DNA of 64,000 nucleotides from an uncultured Clostridium sp. (GTDB taxonomy: Bacteria; Bacillota; Clostridia; Clostridiales; Clostridiaceae): contig URKQ01000016.1 in the NCBI GenBank assembly GCA_900548455.1, forward strand, positions 1-64,000. Reading direction: 5' to 3'. Numbering within the stretch: position 1 is the stretch's first letter; each line of letters begins with the position of its first letter. The notes beneath the pieces are model-generated. The model ran no database searches. It was not told the DNA's origin and worked only from the letters and a program-made list of their open reading frames with translations. The position numbers were made by a program, and so were the translations under genes. Below, piece after piece: positions 8,187 to 17,471 of this stretch.

Positions 8187-9227
8187 GTGAAAATTACCGT
8201 AAGTACATCTAGTGTTCCTATGATGATTGAAAATCTAAAGGAACTTAAAGCTGGTATATTAACTAAAGAAAAACTTCACAAAACACTTTTGCATAAGGAT
8301 TACCAAGTAGAGTTTGCAAGATATAATCAGGAAGGAATGCCATTATCAACGATTCCCATGGAGGAGTATGAAGAGTATTTGTTAAATTGCCTTAATCTTG
8401 AAGAAGCTCAGGTGGAAAATCCAAGGCTAAGGATGAGGCACAAGGAATTAGTGGAGTTTATTAATTCTATTGAGTCCTTTAGTATAAATGTACTCGATAA
8501 ATTAAATGCTAATGCGAAAGTTTTACAAGTAGTAGAATCAAACCTTAAAAATGGGCTAGATGACAGAGGATTTAATAGCCTAAAAGAGCTAAATATAATT
8601 TCTACCATAGGAATAGGGAATTCCTTTGGCTATCCATACGAAAATTTTATTCATTTTGATGCTATGAGAATGCAGAAGTTTATTTCCGATGAAGATTCCC
8701 TTATAGCATTTATATCTCATGAAACTCATCATGTTCTGATGAATAATATTTTTAGTGAAATAAAATTTGAGAGCCCTCTTGACTATTTCATTACATCATT
8801 TTCATTTGAAGGACTAGCTGTAAAATTTAATAATAATGCTACTGGAACATTATCTAAAGTTATGTATCCAGATAGAAATGTCAATGTGGGATTAGAAGAA
8901 GATACTTGGAATTTTCTTAAAGATGATTTTGAATTTATGATGAAACATCTTAAAAATGATATAAAAAGAATTAAGAATGAAAATATATCAATGGAGGATG
9001 TGCATAATTTTCTTAATGAATATTGGATGACTCCAAATGCTATTTCTGAAGCTACAGGAAAAACTATGAATATTTCACATTACAGACTTTACTATATGGG
9101 AAATGAGATTTTTGGAACACTTTATGATCATTATGGAAAAGAAGAACTCTTTAAGATAATAAGAAATCCATCTTCTATTACTGAAAAATTTAATGCTGTT
9201 ACGGAGGAGAAGTACCATCTTCTTTAA
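8187..9227 (+). CDS. Gluzincin-type zinc peptidase (HETHH), family not certain
   Basis: A 346-residue soluble protein with the HExxH motif in FISHETHHVLMNN near residue 180 and a downstream acidic helix FEGLAVKFNNN, the layout of gluzincin peptidases (third zinc ligand glutamate). It could belong to the DUF2268/DUF5700-like predicted zinc proteases. GTG start at 8187 after GGGAGGG. It is the last gene of the operon, which thus carries two peptidases, one in the membrane and one without visible export signal. Confidence 0.65.
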   Translation: MKITVSTSSVPMMIENLKELKAGILTKEKLHKTLLHKDYQVEFARYNQEGMPLSTIPMEEYEEYLLNCLNLEEAQVENPRLRMRHKELVEFINSIESFSINVLDKLNANAKVLQVVESNLKNGLDDRGFNSLKELNIISTIGIGNSFGYPYENFIHFDAMRMQKFISDEDSLIAFISHETHHVLMNNIFSEIKFESPLDYFITSFSFEGLAVKFNNNATGTLSKVMYPDRNVNVGLEEDTWNFLKDDFEFMMKHLKNDIKRIKNENISMEDVHNFLNEYWMTPNAISEATGKTMNISHYRLYYMGNEIFGTLYDHYGKEELFKIIRNPSSITEKFNAVTEEKYHLL

Positions 9228-9284
9228 AAATATATTGATACTTAAAATAGAACAATTTAAATTAAATTAGCATGTAAATAGATA

Positions 9285-9317
9285 AAACCTAGTAGCAATT
9301 AAGTTACTAGGTTTTTA
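9285..9317 (+). terminator. Terminator of the seven-gene operon
   Basis: AAACCTAGTA pairs with TACTAGGTTT and is followed by TT. The preceding bases 9228-9284 hold nothing else. Confidence 0.8.
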
Positions 9318-9425
9318 TGTGTAGAAAAGCTGCATTCATTTAGAAACTCCCGTGGTTAAATCGTTTAAGAATTGTTAGTACTAAATATATACATTGTGAT
9401 AACATATAATTATGGGGTGATAGAT

Positions 9426-10220
9426 ATGAAAAATATATGGGATGTAGTTGCTTCAAGTTTTGGAAAGGTAGGTCCTACATATTGGAATGATTTTGGAGAA
9501 TATTTAGTTGAATTTTCTAATATCAAAAGTGGCAGTGAAGTGCTGGATATAGGTATAGGAAGAGGGGCATCATTATTTCCAACTGCAACAAAGATTGGGG
9601 TAACTGGACATGTTGTTGGAATAGATAATTCACAAGCTATGGTATCAGAAACTCAAAAAGAAATTTTTGAAAAGAAGTTATCTAATGTGGAAGTATTTCA
9701 TATGAATGCTGATTTTTTAGAATTTAATAATGAAAAATTTGATAATGTAATAAATGGATTTGGATTTGGTTATATTTATTTAGGGAAGAATGGATTTAAG
9801 GAAATAATGAGGGTATTGAAGCCTGGTGGGAAGGCATCCTTTAGCATATGGGGAATCCAAGAAGATCAAAAATGGTTTAGTAACATTGTAGAAAAATATA
9901 TTAAAAGTGAAAAAGGTAATAATATAAATTATAAGTTTGATACCGTTGATGATGTGATAAAGATACTAAAGGAAGCAAGATTTAAAAATATAGAAATAGA
10001 AGAAATTAATACTACCATAGTTTATAATAGTAAAGATGAATGGTGGAATGAAATGAATAATAATGCTGTACGAGGAATTATTGATTGTATAGAGCAAATG
10101 GGTGAGGGAATATTTACTGAGTTTAAAAAGGATGTTTTTGAAGGACTTAACAAATATGAAACAAAAGAAATATTTTCTTTTAATATGCCCGTGATATATG
10201 CATCAGGTATGAAACTATAG
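9426..10220 (+). CDS. Class I SAM-dependent methyltransferase (UbiE/Methyltransf_25 type)
   Basis: A 264-residue methyltransferase. It has motif I EVLDIGIGRGASLFPTA, motif II VVGIDNSQAMV, NADFLEFNNEKFDNV and motif VI VLKPGGKASFSIWG. The ATG at 9426 is preceded by GGGGTGAT; an upstream TTG at 9372 has no ribosome site and gives an implausible N-terminus. Single gene with its own space on both sides. Substrate unknown. Confidence 0.85.
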   Translation: MKNIWDVVASSFGKVGPTYWNDFGEYLVEFSNIKSGSEVLDIGIGRGASLFPTATKIGVTGHVVGIDNSQAMVSETQKEIFEKKLSNVEVFHMNADFLEFNNEKFDNVINGFGFGYIYLGKNGFKEIMRVLKPGGKASFSIWGIQEDQKWFSNIVEKYIKSEKGNNINYKFDTVDDVIKILKEARFKNIEIEEINTTIVYNSKDEWWNEMNNNAVRGIIDCIEQMGEGIFTEFKKDVFEGLNKYETKEIFSFNMPVIYASGMKL

Positions 10221-10255
10221 GAGAATATTTTATTATGATTTTTTAAAAAATATAA

Positions 10256-10295
10256 GCTCTGTAGTAAAATAAAGTGATAGAATATATAAGTTATG
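10256..10295 (+). repeat. IS6-like end remnant, copy A
   Basis: GCTCTGTAGTAAAATAAAG followed by TGATAGAATATATAAGTTATG. It matches copies at 32141 and 41909 and resembles the GGCTCTGTTGCAAA type terminal repeat of IS6-family elements. It is the most diverged copy, and there is no transposase nearby. Confidence 0.5.
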
Positions 10296-10370
10296 TTAAA
10301 CTAGAATGTAGTTTATATTATGACATATAGTATGTAAAATTATTCAGTTTAGAAAAGAGGACGAAGTGTA

Positions 10371-11657
10371 ATGAGTAACAGGACTCAAGAAACCAAATGG
10401 AGAAGATTAGATAATACAGCAAAATTATTTCCTGTAATTACAGATGAAAGTTTAAGCAATGTTTTTAGAGTATCTGCTACTTTAAAGGAAGAAATAGTAC
10501 CAGAGATTTTGCAGGAAGCTTTAGAAGAAATTATTGTGTGGTTTGATGGATTTAATGTCAGGTTAAGAAGAGGATTTTTTTGGTATTACTTTGAAACTAA
10601 TAAAAAAGTACCTAGGGTTGAAGAGGAATCTACTTATCCGTGTAAGTTTATTGATCCTCAAAGTAATCAACAATTTTTATTTAGGGTATCCTATTATAAA
10701 AAGAGAATAAACTTTGAAGTATTTCATGCTATAACTGATGGTATGGGTGCAATGAACTTTTTAAAAGAATTAACTTATCATTATATAGACTTAAAAAAAG
10801 CTCAAGAAAGAGGAGAGAAGATTAATTTAAGACCAAGTAGAGATTGTATTTTAGATATAGAAGATAGCTATTTGAAAAATTATAAAAAGGTGCCTAATAA
10901 GCCTTATAAAAATAAGAGAGCGTATCAATTAAATGGAGATTTATTATATTTAGATACTACAAGTGTTATCCATGGATATATTAATTTAAATGAACTTAAA
11001 TCAAAGTGTAAAAGTAAAGGTATAAGTATAACTAAATATTTAACATCAGTACTTATATGGTGTATTTATAATGAATATATGAATAAACAAGAAAACGAAG
11101 ATCCTATATCTATTAATGTACCAATTAATTTAAGAGGATTCTTTGACTCTACTACTACAATGAATTTTTTTGCAGTATCTTCAATAGAGTTTTTTTCTAA
11201 AGGGTGTGATCATACATTAGAAGAGATTATTGATATAGTAAGCAATCAAATGGATAGAAATGTTGCAAAGGAAAGATTAGAGGAAACAATATCCTATAAT
11301 GTATCTAATGAAAAAAAGGCATTAATAAGATTTACTCCATTAGCTTTAAAATATATAATATTACAAATAATATATAGAAGAGTAAGTAGAGGAAACACAA
11401 TGACATTATCAAATTTAGGAAATATAAATGTGCTTCCTGAATATGAAGATGATATTGAAAACTTCCACTTTATAATTGGAGTTTCTAAAAAGCAAAAAAT
11501 GAAATGTGGAGTATCTTCATATAAGGATAAACTAGAGGTAAGTTTTACTTCAGTACTGGCAGATCCTTATTTACAAAGGGCTTTTTTTAGAACTTTAAGT
11601 AAAGAAGGAATTAGTGTAACAATAGAAAGTAATGGTGTTATAAATGAAAAAATGTAG
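10371..11657 (+). CDS. Condensation-domain-like acyltransferase (alcohol acetyltransferase type)
   Basis: A 428-residue BAHD/condensation-like fold. The catalytic HxxxDG motif is HAITDGMGAMNFL near residue 120, and the C-terminal bridge is SISVNVP-like INVPINLRGFFDSTT, then MTLSNLGNINV. Such proteins move acyl groups to alcohols or amines. Its last 14 bases overlap the next gene, so expression is coupled with the DUF6320 protein and the esterase. The acceptor is unknown; lipid or ester metabolism fits the neighbours. Confidence 0.75.
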   Translation: MSNRTQETKWRRLDNTAKLFPVITDESLSNVFRVSATLKEEIVPEILQEALEEIIVWFDGFNVRLRRGFFWYYFETNKKVPRVEEESTYPCKFIDPQSNQQFLFRVSYYKKRINFEVFHAITDGMGAMNFLKELTYHYIDLKKAQERGEKINLRPSRDCILDIEDSYLKNYKKVPNKPYKNKRAYQLNGDLLYLDTTSVIHGYINLNELKSKCKSKGISITKYLTSVLIWCIYNEYMNKQENEDPISINVPINLRGFFDSTTTMNFFAVSSIEFFSKGCDHTLEEIIDIVSNQMDRNVAKERLEETISYNVSNEKKALIRFTPLALKYIILQIIYRRVSRGNTMTLSNLGNINVLPEYEDDIENFHFIIGVSKKQKMKCGVSSYKDKLEVSFTSVLADPYLQRAFFRTLSKEGISVTIESNGVINEKM

Positions 11658-12315
11658 AAAGTGTAATGTAGATATTTTTGATAATACTCATACATGTCCA
11701 CTGTGTAAAAGTGTTTTGGAATATGATGAAAAGGATATTGTACATGAGAATCTTTATCCCAATATTGAATATGATGTAAGTAAATATAATAAAATAAGAA
11801 AGATTTTTATATTTATTTTGATCCTAGTTTCTGTAGTATTAGGATATATAAACTATTTAACTTATTCAGGTGTCATTTGGTCAATAATAGCTATTGTTGC
11901 TATTGTATATTTCGGGGTTACTGTAACGTATTCTATAATGAATAATGCTAATATTGCATCCAAGATATTTGTTCAAACTATAGGAGCAGCAATACTAATT
12001 GTAGTAGTTGATAATGTTGTAGGGTATAGAGGCTGGTCAGTGAATTATGTAATACCCTCAATAATTATCTTTGCTAATTTAGCAATAGTAATTTGTATGC
12101 TTATTAATAGAATGAATTGGCAAAGTTATTTTATGTACCAAATAGCTATAACTGTATTAAGTTTTATTCCATTGATTTTAGCAGGAACGAAAATAATAAC
12201 AAGGCCATTTTTAGCAGTTTTAACAAGTTGTATATCAATTTTAATTTTAATTGGAACTATTGTATTTGGTGATAAAAGTGTAATAAGTGAATTAAAAAGA
12301 AGATTTAATACATAG
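11644..12315 (+). CDS. DUF6320-type zinc-ribbon membrane protein
   Basis: A 223-residue protein starting with a zinc ribbon (CRKCN at residues 4-8, CPLCK at 19-23) followed by six hydrophobic segments between residues 50 and 210. This arrangement, next to an acyltransferase and an alpha/beta hydrolase, is a recurrent clostridial trio (DUF6320). Function unknown; it may anchor or supply substrate to the acyltransferase at the membrane. Confidence 0.75.
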   Translation: MKKCRKCNVDIFDNTHTCPLCKSVLEYDEKDIVHENLYPNIEYDVSKYNKIRKIFIFILILVSVVLGYINYLTYSGVIWSIIAIVAIVYFGVTVTYSIMNNANIASKIFVQTIGAAILIVVVDNVVGYRGWSVNYVIPSIIIFANLAIVICMLINRMNWQSYFMYQIAITVLSFIPLILAGTKIITRPFLAVLTSCISILILIGTIVFGDKSVISELKRRFNT

Positions 12316-12328
12316 GAGAGAATAGACA

Positions 12329-13243
12329 ATGAGAGATAGACGAACAAGTTTGGTAGGTCATATATTAAGGGAGATGATGGATAATATTACTGATACATCA
12401 TTGGGAGAACCTATTCAGACAGGCAAATATAGAAAACATCCAGTAGAACCACCATGGAAGTGTCCAAAGGGATATGAATATAATAAGATTGAGATTAATA
12501 ATTTTGTTATGGAAGATTTATTTCCACAAGAAGGACTTAACGGAAAGGCTATATTACAACTTCATGGTGGTGGATATATTGGACCTATGAAGAATGTATA
12601 TAGGAGATTTGCTTTAAAATATTGTGATTATGCAAAGGGAGCAGAAGTTTTAACAATTGATTATAGAGTAGCTCCAGAATTTCCATTTCCAGCTGCATTA
12701 GATGACGCCATAGCGGCTTACGAATGGTTACTAAAAGAGAAAAAATATGATTCTAATAACATAATAATAGCTGGAGATTCAGCAGGTGGGGGGCTAGCTT
12801 TAGCTTTAGGTTTATATTTAAAGGATAATAATATGCCTTATCCAGCAGCTTTTATTACAATGTCCCCTTGGACTGATTTAACTAATAGTGGTACAAGTTA
12901 TAAAGATAACTTTGAAATAGATCCCCTTTTTGGTAAAAGTACAAATAGTATGTTATATAATTCATCATATATAGGAGATAATGACCCTAAAAACTATTAT
13001 ATATCACCTATGTTTGGTGATTTTGAAGGATTTCCACCTATGCTTATGCAAGTTGGAACTCATGAGGTGCTGCTAAGTGATACATTAACAGTAGCAGAAA
13101 AAGCTAAGAAGAGTAATGTGGATGTTAAGGTTACTGTTTATGAAGGGATGTTTCATGTATTTCAAATGGTAGGTGATTTGATACCTGAGGGAAAGGCAGC
13201 TTGGGATGAAGTAGAAGAGTTTATAAATAGAATTTGGGATTAA
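12329..13243 (+). CDS. Alpha/beta hydrolase of the hormone-sensitive-lipase family
   Basis: A 304-residue esterase. The oxyanion motif HGGGYIGP is near residue 85, the nucleophile elbow GDSAGGGLAL near residue 155, the acid is probably in the VGTHEVLLSD strand, and the histidine is in FHVFQM near the C-terminus. Third gene of the acyltransferase operon, 13 bases after DUF6320, with GGAGAG upstream. It likely cleaves small acyl esters. Confidence 0.88.
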   Translation: MRDRRTSLVGHILREMMDNITDTSLGEPIQTGKYRKHPVEPPWKCPKGYEYNKIEINNFVMEDLFPQEGLNGKAILQLHGGGYIGPMKNVYRRFALKYCDYAKGAEVLTIDYRVAPEFPFPAALDDAIAAYEWLLKEKKYDSNNIIIAGDSAGGGLALALGLYLKDNNMPYPAAFITMSPWTDLTNSGTSYKDNFEIDPLFGKSTNSMLYNSSYIGDNDPKNYYISPMFGDFEGFPPMLMQVGTHEVLLSDTLTVAEKAKKSNVDVKVTVYEGMFHVFQMVGDLIPEGKAAWDEVEEFINRIWD

Positions 13244-13260
13244 TATATGTTATTGATTAA

Positions 13261-13307
13261 TGCTGCAAACATGTAATTTTATTACTTGGTTGCAGTATTT
13301 TGTTTTT
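13261..13307 (+). terminator. Terminator after the acyltransferase operon
   Basis: CTGCAA at 13263-13268 pairs with TTGCAG at 13290-13295, followed by a T-rich tract ending TTTTTT. Confidence 0.55.
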
Positions 13308-13377
13308 TAAAATATGTGGTATAATATAGAAAAAATAGAATGTTTTATAGAAAGGTACTTGAAATTAAGGTGATAAT

Positions 13378-13920
13378 ATGGCGAAGTGCAATATAGAATA
13401 TGAGTTGAATAATAAAAAATTAATTATTAGAAATGCTAGTGAAAGTGATGCAGAAGAATTAATTAAATTAATAGATCAAATAGATAGTGAAACTATATTT
13501 TTAACTCGAGAGCCAGGAGAATTTAATATTTCAGTAGAGGAAGAAATAAAACTAATTAAAAAATGGGAAAATTCAAAAAATAACTTAGTGTTACTAGCAG
13601 AAGTTGATGGTAAAATTGTAGGAAGTTGTGGTGCCCATGGAAATACTAAAAAAAGGTTATCCCATAAAGTAGATATTGGAATAAGTATAGAAAAGGAATA
13701 TTGGGGAATTGGAATTGGGAAAAAGCTTCTTAGAGAAGCTATTAGCTGGTGTGGAGAAAACAATATAGAGAAGGCATGTTTGTGTGTAGATACAGGAAAT
13801 AAGAGAGCTATTAATTTATATAAAAGTTTAGGATTTGTAATTGAGGGAGAACTCAAAAAAGATATTAAATTAATTGATGGATCGTATCGAGATGCTTATA
13901 TTATGGGATTGTTTTTATAA
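13378..13920 (+). CDS. GNAT family N-acetyltransferase
   Basis: A 180-residue RimI/PhnO-like acetyltransferase. Acetyl-CoA loop EYWGIGIGKKLLREA, preceded by VDIGISIEK and followed by CVDTGNKRAINLYKSLGFVIEGELKKD. The last part (KLIDGSYRDAYIMGL) is typical of the YhhY/SpeG-like group. ATG at 13378 after AAGGTGATA. Monocistronic. Confidence 0.88.
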   Translation: MAKCNIEYELNNKKLIIRNASESDAEELIKLIDQIDSETIFLTREPGEFNISVEEEIKLIKKWENSKNNLVLLAEVDGKIVGSCGAHGNTKKRLSHKVDIGISIEKEYWGIGIGKKLLREAISWCGENNIEKACLCVDTGNKRAINLYKSLGFVIEGELKKDIKLIDGSYRDAYIMGLFL

Positions 13921-14169
13921 TAATAATTAATTTGAAGGATAATTGACTTCAATAATGGATAAAATATTTTTGCTACAACTATAATCGTAAATTTTATTAT
14001 CTATTTTATAGCATACAAGAAATATTCAAACTTTATATATATTATTAAAACTAAATTAACTTTATTTTATACAAAGTTATAAAAATGTATAATTACATGA
14101 ATTTGTTTTGGAATTATAATATAAAGCAAGATAGAGTTAAGAAATAAATATAAAGGAAGTTGATTAATT

Positions 14170-15897
14170 ATGAGTAAGAAATCAAAAAGTAATATAAATC
14201 CTTTACTTGTAGTAGGTGCAATTGCAGGAGCAGCAGCAGTAGCTACAGTGGGAGTTAAAAAAGTTAAAAGCAGAAAGTTAAATGAAAATGAAGCAGATTA
14301 TCCTGTAATTGATAGAAGTAACAATCACGCTTATTTTATTGGAGGAGGACTTGCATCTTTAGCAGGAGCAGCTTATTTAATAAGAGATTGTAATTTTAAG
14401 GGAGAAAATATTCATATTATTGAGGGTATGAATATATTAGGTGGAAGTAACGATGGCGCCGGTGATGTACAGAATGGATTTGTATGTAGAGGCGGAAGAA
14501 TGTTAAATGAAGAGACATATGAAAATTTTTGGGAGCTATTTTCTAGTATACCATCATTAGATTTCCCAGGAAAAAGTGTTACGGAAGAAATATTAAATTT
14601 TGACCATTTACATCCTACTCATGCACAAGCTCGTCTTGTTGATAAAAATGGAGTTATTCAAGATGTTCACAGTATGGGATTTAATAATGAAGATAGAATG
14701 ACTTTAGGAAAATTAATGATAACCCCGGAAGAAAAATTAGATAATAAGACTATTGAAGAATGGTTTAAAAATACACCACACTTCTTTGAAACTAACTTCT
14801 GGTACATGTGGCAAACAACTTTTGCTTTCCAGAAATGGTCAAGTCTTTTTGAATTTAAGCGTTATATGGAGCGTATGATTTTTGAATTTTCTCGTATTGA
14901 AACTTTAGAAGGAGTTACACGTACACCTTATAATCAATATGAATCAGTAATTCTTCCGCTAAAAGTTTTCTTGGATGGACATGGAGTTGACTTTAGCATT
15001 AATGCAAAGGTTACTGATTTAGATTTTAAACCTGAAACACAGCTTACTGTAACTGGTATTCATATTGAAGTTGAAAATGGAGAAAGAGTAATCGAATTAA
15101 ACTCTGGTGATATTTGTATTATGACTAATGGATGTATGACAGATTGTGCTACTCTAGGAGACTTTAATACACCAGCAGAATATAGGCCTGAAGAACCTAT
15201 TTCCGGCGAGTTATGGAAAAAGGTAGCTAATAAAAGACCTGAATTAGGTAACCCAGAGCCATTCTTCGGTCATCCAAATGAAACAAATTGGGAAAGTTTC
15301 ACAGTAACATGTAAAGGAAATAAACTTTTGAAACTTATTGAGAATTTCTCAGGCAATATTCCTGGAAGTGGAGCTTTAATGACATTTAAGGATTCAAATT
15401 GGTTAATGAGTATAGTTGTAGCTGCACAGCCACACTTTAAAAATCAACCTATGGATACTACTATATTCTGGGGCTATGGTTTATATACAGATAAAGTTGG
15501 AGATTATGTAAAGAAACCTATGCGTGAATGTACCGGTGAAGAAATGTTAATTGAACTTTTACACCACCTTCATATGGAAGATGAGATTGATGAGATAATG
15601 GAAAGTGTGGTTAATGTAATTCCATGTATGATGCCTTATATTGATGCTCAATTCCAACCACGTAAGATGAGTGATAGGCCTAAAGTTGTTCCAGAAGGTT
15701 CTAATAATTTTGCTATGATTAGCCAGTTTGTTGAGATACCTGAGGATATGGTATTTACAGAAGAATATTCAGTTCGTGCAGCAAGAATAGCTGTATATAC
15801 TTTAATGGGAATAAGAAATAAAAAGATCTGCCCTGTAACTCCATATAAAAAGGATCCAAAGATATTAAAGGAAGCATTAAAAACATCTTATAGATAA
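14170..15897 (+). CDS. ohyA: Oleate hydratase (FAD-dependent, MCRA family)
   Basis: A 575-residue enzyme that adds water to unsaturated fatty acids, giving 10-hydroxy acids; the family is also known as myosin-cross-reactive antigen. The FAD loop is YFIGGGLASLAGAAYLIRD (about residues 56-74), followed by GGSNDGAGD and the RGGRMLNEETYENFWELF signature. The C-terminal PYIDAQFQPRKMSDRP and SVRAARIAVYTLMG are family-typical. Residues 1-35 form a hydrophobic then basic stretch that may attach it to the membrane. About 250 bases of AT-rich DNA precede it. Confidence 0.95.
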   Translation: MSKKSKSNINPLLVVGAIAGAAAVATVGVKKVKSRKLNENEADYPVIDRSNNHAYFIGGGLASLAGAAYLIRDCNFKGENIHIIEGMNILGGSNDGAGDVQNGFVCRGGRMLNEETYENFWELFSSIPSLDFPGKSVTEEILNFDHLHPTHAQARLVDKNGVIQDVHSMGFNNEDRMTLGKLMITPEEKLDNKTIEEWFKNTPHFFETNFWYMWQTTFAFQKWSSLFEFKRYMERMIFEFSRIETLEGVTRTPYNQYESVILPLKVFLDGHGVDFSINAKVTDLDFKPETQLTVTGIHIEVENGERVIELNSGDICIMTNGCMTDCATLGDFNTPAEYRPEEPISGELWKKVANKRPELGNPEPFFGHPNETNWESFTVTCKGNKLLKLIENFSGNIPGSGALMTFKDSNWLMSIVVAAQPHFKNQPMDTTIFWGYGLYTDKVGDYVKKPMRECTGEEMLIELLHHLHMEDEIDEIMESVVNVIPCMMPYIDAQFQPRKMSDRPKVVPEGSNNFAMISQFVEIPEDMVFTEEYSVRAARIAVYTLMGIRNKKICPVTPYKKDPKILKEALKTSYR

Positions 15898-15905
15898 AAG
15901 ATATG

Positions 15906-15938
15906 AAAAAATCAGTTCATTTTTATGGACTGATTTTT
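15906..15938. terminator. Bidirectional terminator
   Basis: AAAAATCAGT pairs with ACTGATTTTT between the convergent ohyA and MBL-hydrolase genes, with A and T tracts on both sides. Confidence 0.85.
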
Positions 15939-16806
15939 AATTTTTCTTTTCAGTTAATATAGAAAATGAGTTACCATCAGTTTTTAAAATAATGTCTCCA
16001 TTTATATCAGTTCTAAATATTAGTGAATTAATATTTGCTAAAGATTGCAATGTGGGTTTATTTGGATGTCCATACTCATTACCCATGCCACAGGAAATTA
16101 TAGATATTGATGGTTTTACTTTATTAATAAATTGTTCAGTGGAAGAGGTGCTACTACCATGATGTGGAACTTTTAATATATCTGCTTTTAAAGAACTATT
16201 GGATGCAACTAATTTATTTTCTATATCCTTTTCACAATCACCTGTAAAGAGTACTGATCTTTCACCAAAGGTATATTTGCATACAATGGAATAATTGTTA
16301 AGATTATCATCTTTATAATTTTCCCCAGTCCAAAGAAAGTCTATATAACTATCACTATCTAATTGAAGTCTGTAATTAGTTGGAATGGAAGTTATTGAAG
16401 TTCTTTTAGAATCTAGAGCATTGATCATATTATTAAACTCTATATCAGGAGTTGTAATTTTAGGGGCTATAAAGGTACCTACATCAAAGCGGTTAATTAT
16501 TTTATCCATAGCTCCTATATGATCTTCATGTGGGTGAGTAGCAATTATATAATCAAGTTTTTTTACATGCTCTTTGTTTAAGTATTTTAGGATTTTGGAT
16601 TTTTCTGACCCTGGACCTGAATCAATTAATATATTGTAATTTTTATTATGAATTAGAATAGAATCTCCTTGACCAACATCAATAAAGTGAATTTCACTAA
16701 TACACTCCGGTTGTACATTTTTATTTAACTTATAGCCAATTAGAAATGATAATGATATAGTAATACAGAGAGCTATAAAAAATTTTTTTGATTTAAATAT
16801 TTTCAT
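15937..16806 (-). CDS. ComEC/Rec2-like MBL-fold hydrolase, membrane anchored
   Basis: A 289-residue metallo-beta-lactamase-fold protein. Residues 8-25 are a signal anchor (FFIALCITISLSFLIGY). The metal motif is THPHEDHIGAMD; IDVGQGDSILI, VLFTGDCEKDIE and LKVPHHGSSTSS match the C-terminal domain of ComEC. It is the stand-alone version common in clostridia; the substrate is probably phosphodiester or nucleotide outside the membrane. Convergent with ohyA. Confidence 0.88.
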   Translation of the reverse strand: MKIFKSKKFFIALCITISLSFLIGYKLNKNVQPECISEIHFIDVGQGDSILIHNKNYNILIDSGPGSEKSKILKYLNKEHVKKLDYIIATHPHEDHIGAMDKIINRFDVGTFIAPKITTPDIEFNNMINALDSKRTSITSIPTNYRLQLDSDSYIDFLWTGENYKDDNLNNYSIVCKYTFGERSVLFTGDCEKDIENKLVASNSSLKADILKVPHHGSSTSSTEQFINKVKPSISIISCGMGNEYGHPNKPTLQSLANINSLIFRTDINGDIILKTDGNSFSILTEKKN

Positions 16807-16911
16807 AATGATACCATTACCTCCATATATAGTAATTATGTTCAGCAGTGGAGTAATTAAACATATAATAAAGAATCAAGTGGAGTATTATCGAATAAGG
16901 AGAATTAAGTT

Positions 16912-17424
16912 ATGGAAGAAGTTATATTAGTAGATACAAATGATAGTGAAATAGGAAAAATGGAAAAGATGCAAGCCCATATAGAGGGAAGGTTGCATAG
17001 AGCATTTTCAATTTTTGTTTTTAATTCAAAGGGTGAATTTTTGTTGCAACAAAGAGAGAATGGAAAGTATCATTCAGGTGGGTTATGGACTAATACTTGT
17101 TGCAGTCATCCAAGAGTGGGTGAAGATATAAAGGAAGCTGTTCATAGAAGATTGAAAGAAGAAATGGGATTTGACTGTGATTTGAGCGAGAAAAAAACTT
17201 TTTTATATCATGCTAAGTTTGACAATGATCTAATAGAACATGAATTAGATCATATCTTTATTGGATATTATAATGGTGTACCAATACCAAATAAAGAAGA
17301 AGTAGAAAACTGGAAATGGATTTCTACTAATGATTTAAAAAAAGAATTAGAAGCGGAACCAGATAAGTTTACATACTGGTTTAAATTTTCTATTGAAGAT
17401 GTATTAGCTATAATAGAAGAATAA
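16912..17424 (+). CDS. idi: Isopentenyl-diphosphate delta-isomerase, type I
   Basis: A 170-residue NUDIX-fold isomerase interconverting IPP and DMAPP. It has LHRAFSIFVFN, the catalytic-cysteine block LWTNTCCSHPRVGE and the NUDIX-like RRLKEEMGF. This signature separates it from ordinary NUDIX hydrolases. AAGGAG lies ahead of the ATG. Length is normal. Confidence 0.93.
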   Translation: MEEVILVDTNDSEIGKMEKMQAHIEGRLHRAFSIFVFNSKGEFLLQQRENGKYHSGGLWTNTCCSHPRVGEDIKEAVHRRLKEEMGFDCDLSEKKTFLYHAKFDNDLIEHELDHIFIGYYNGVPIPNKEEVENWKWISTNDLKKELEAEPDKFTYWFKFSIEDVLAIIEE

Positions 17425-17428
17425 AACG

Positions 17429-17465
17429 AAGCCATATTCTAAAGTTAAAATAGAATATGGCTTTT
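17429..17465. terminator. Bidirectional terminator between idi and gapN
   Basis: AAGCCATATTCTA pairs with TAGAATATGGCTT across a 9-base loop; convergent genes on both sides. Confidence 0.88.
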
Positions 17466-17471
17466 AAACTA

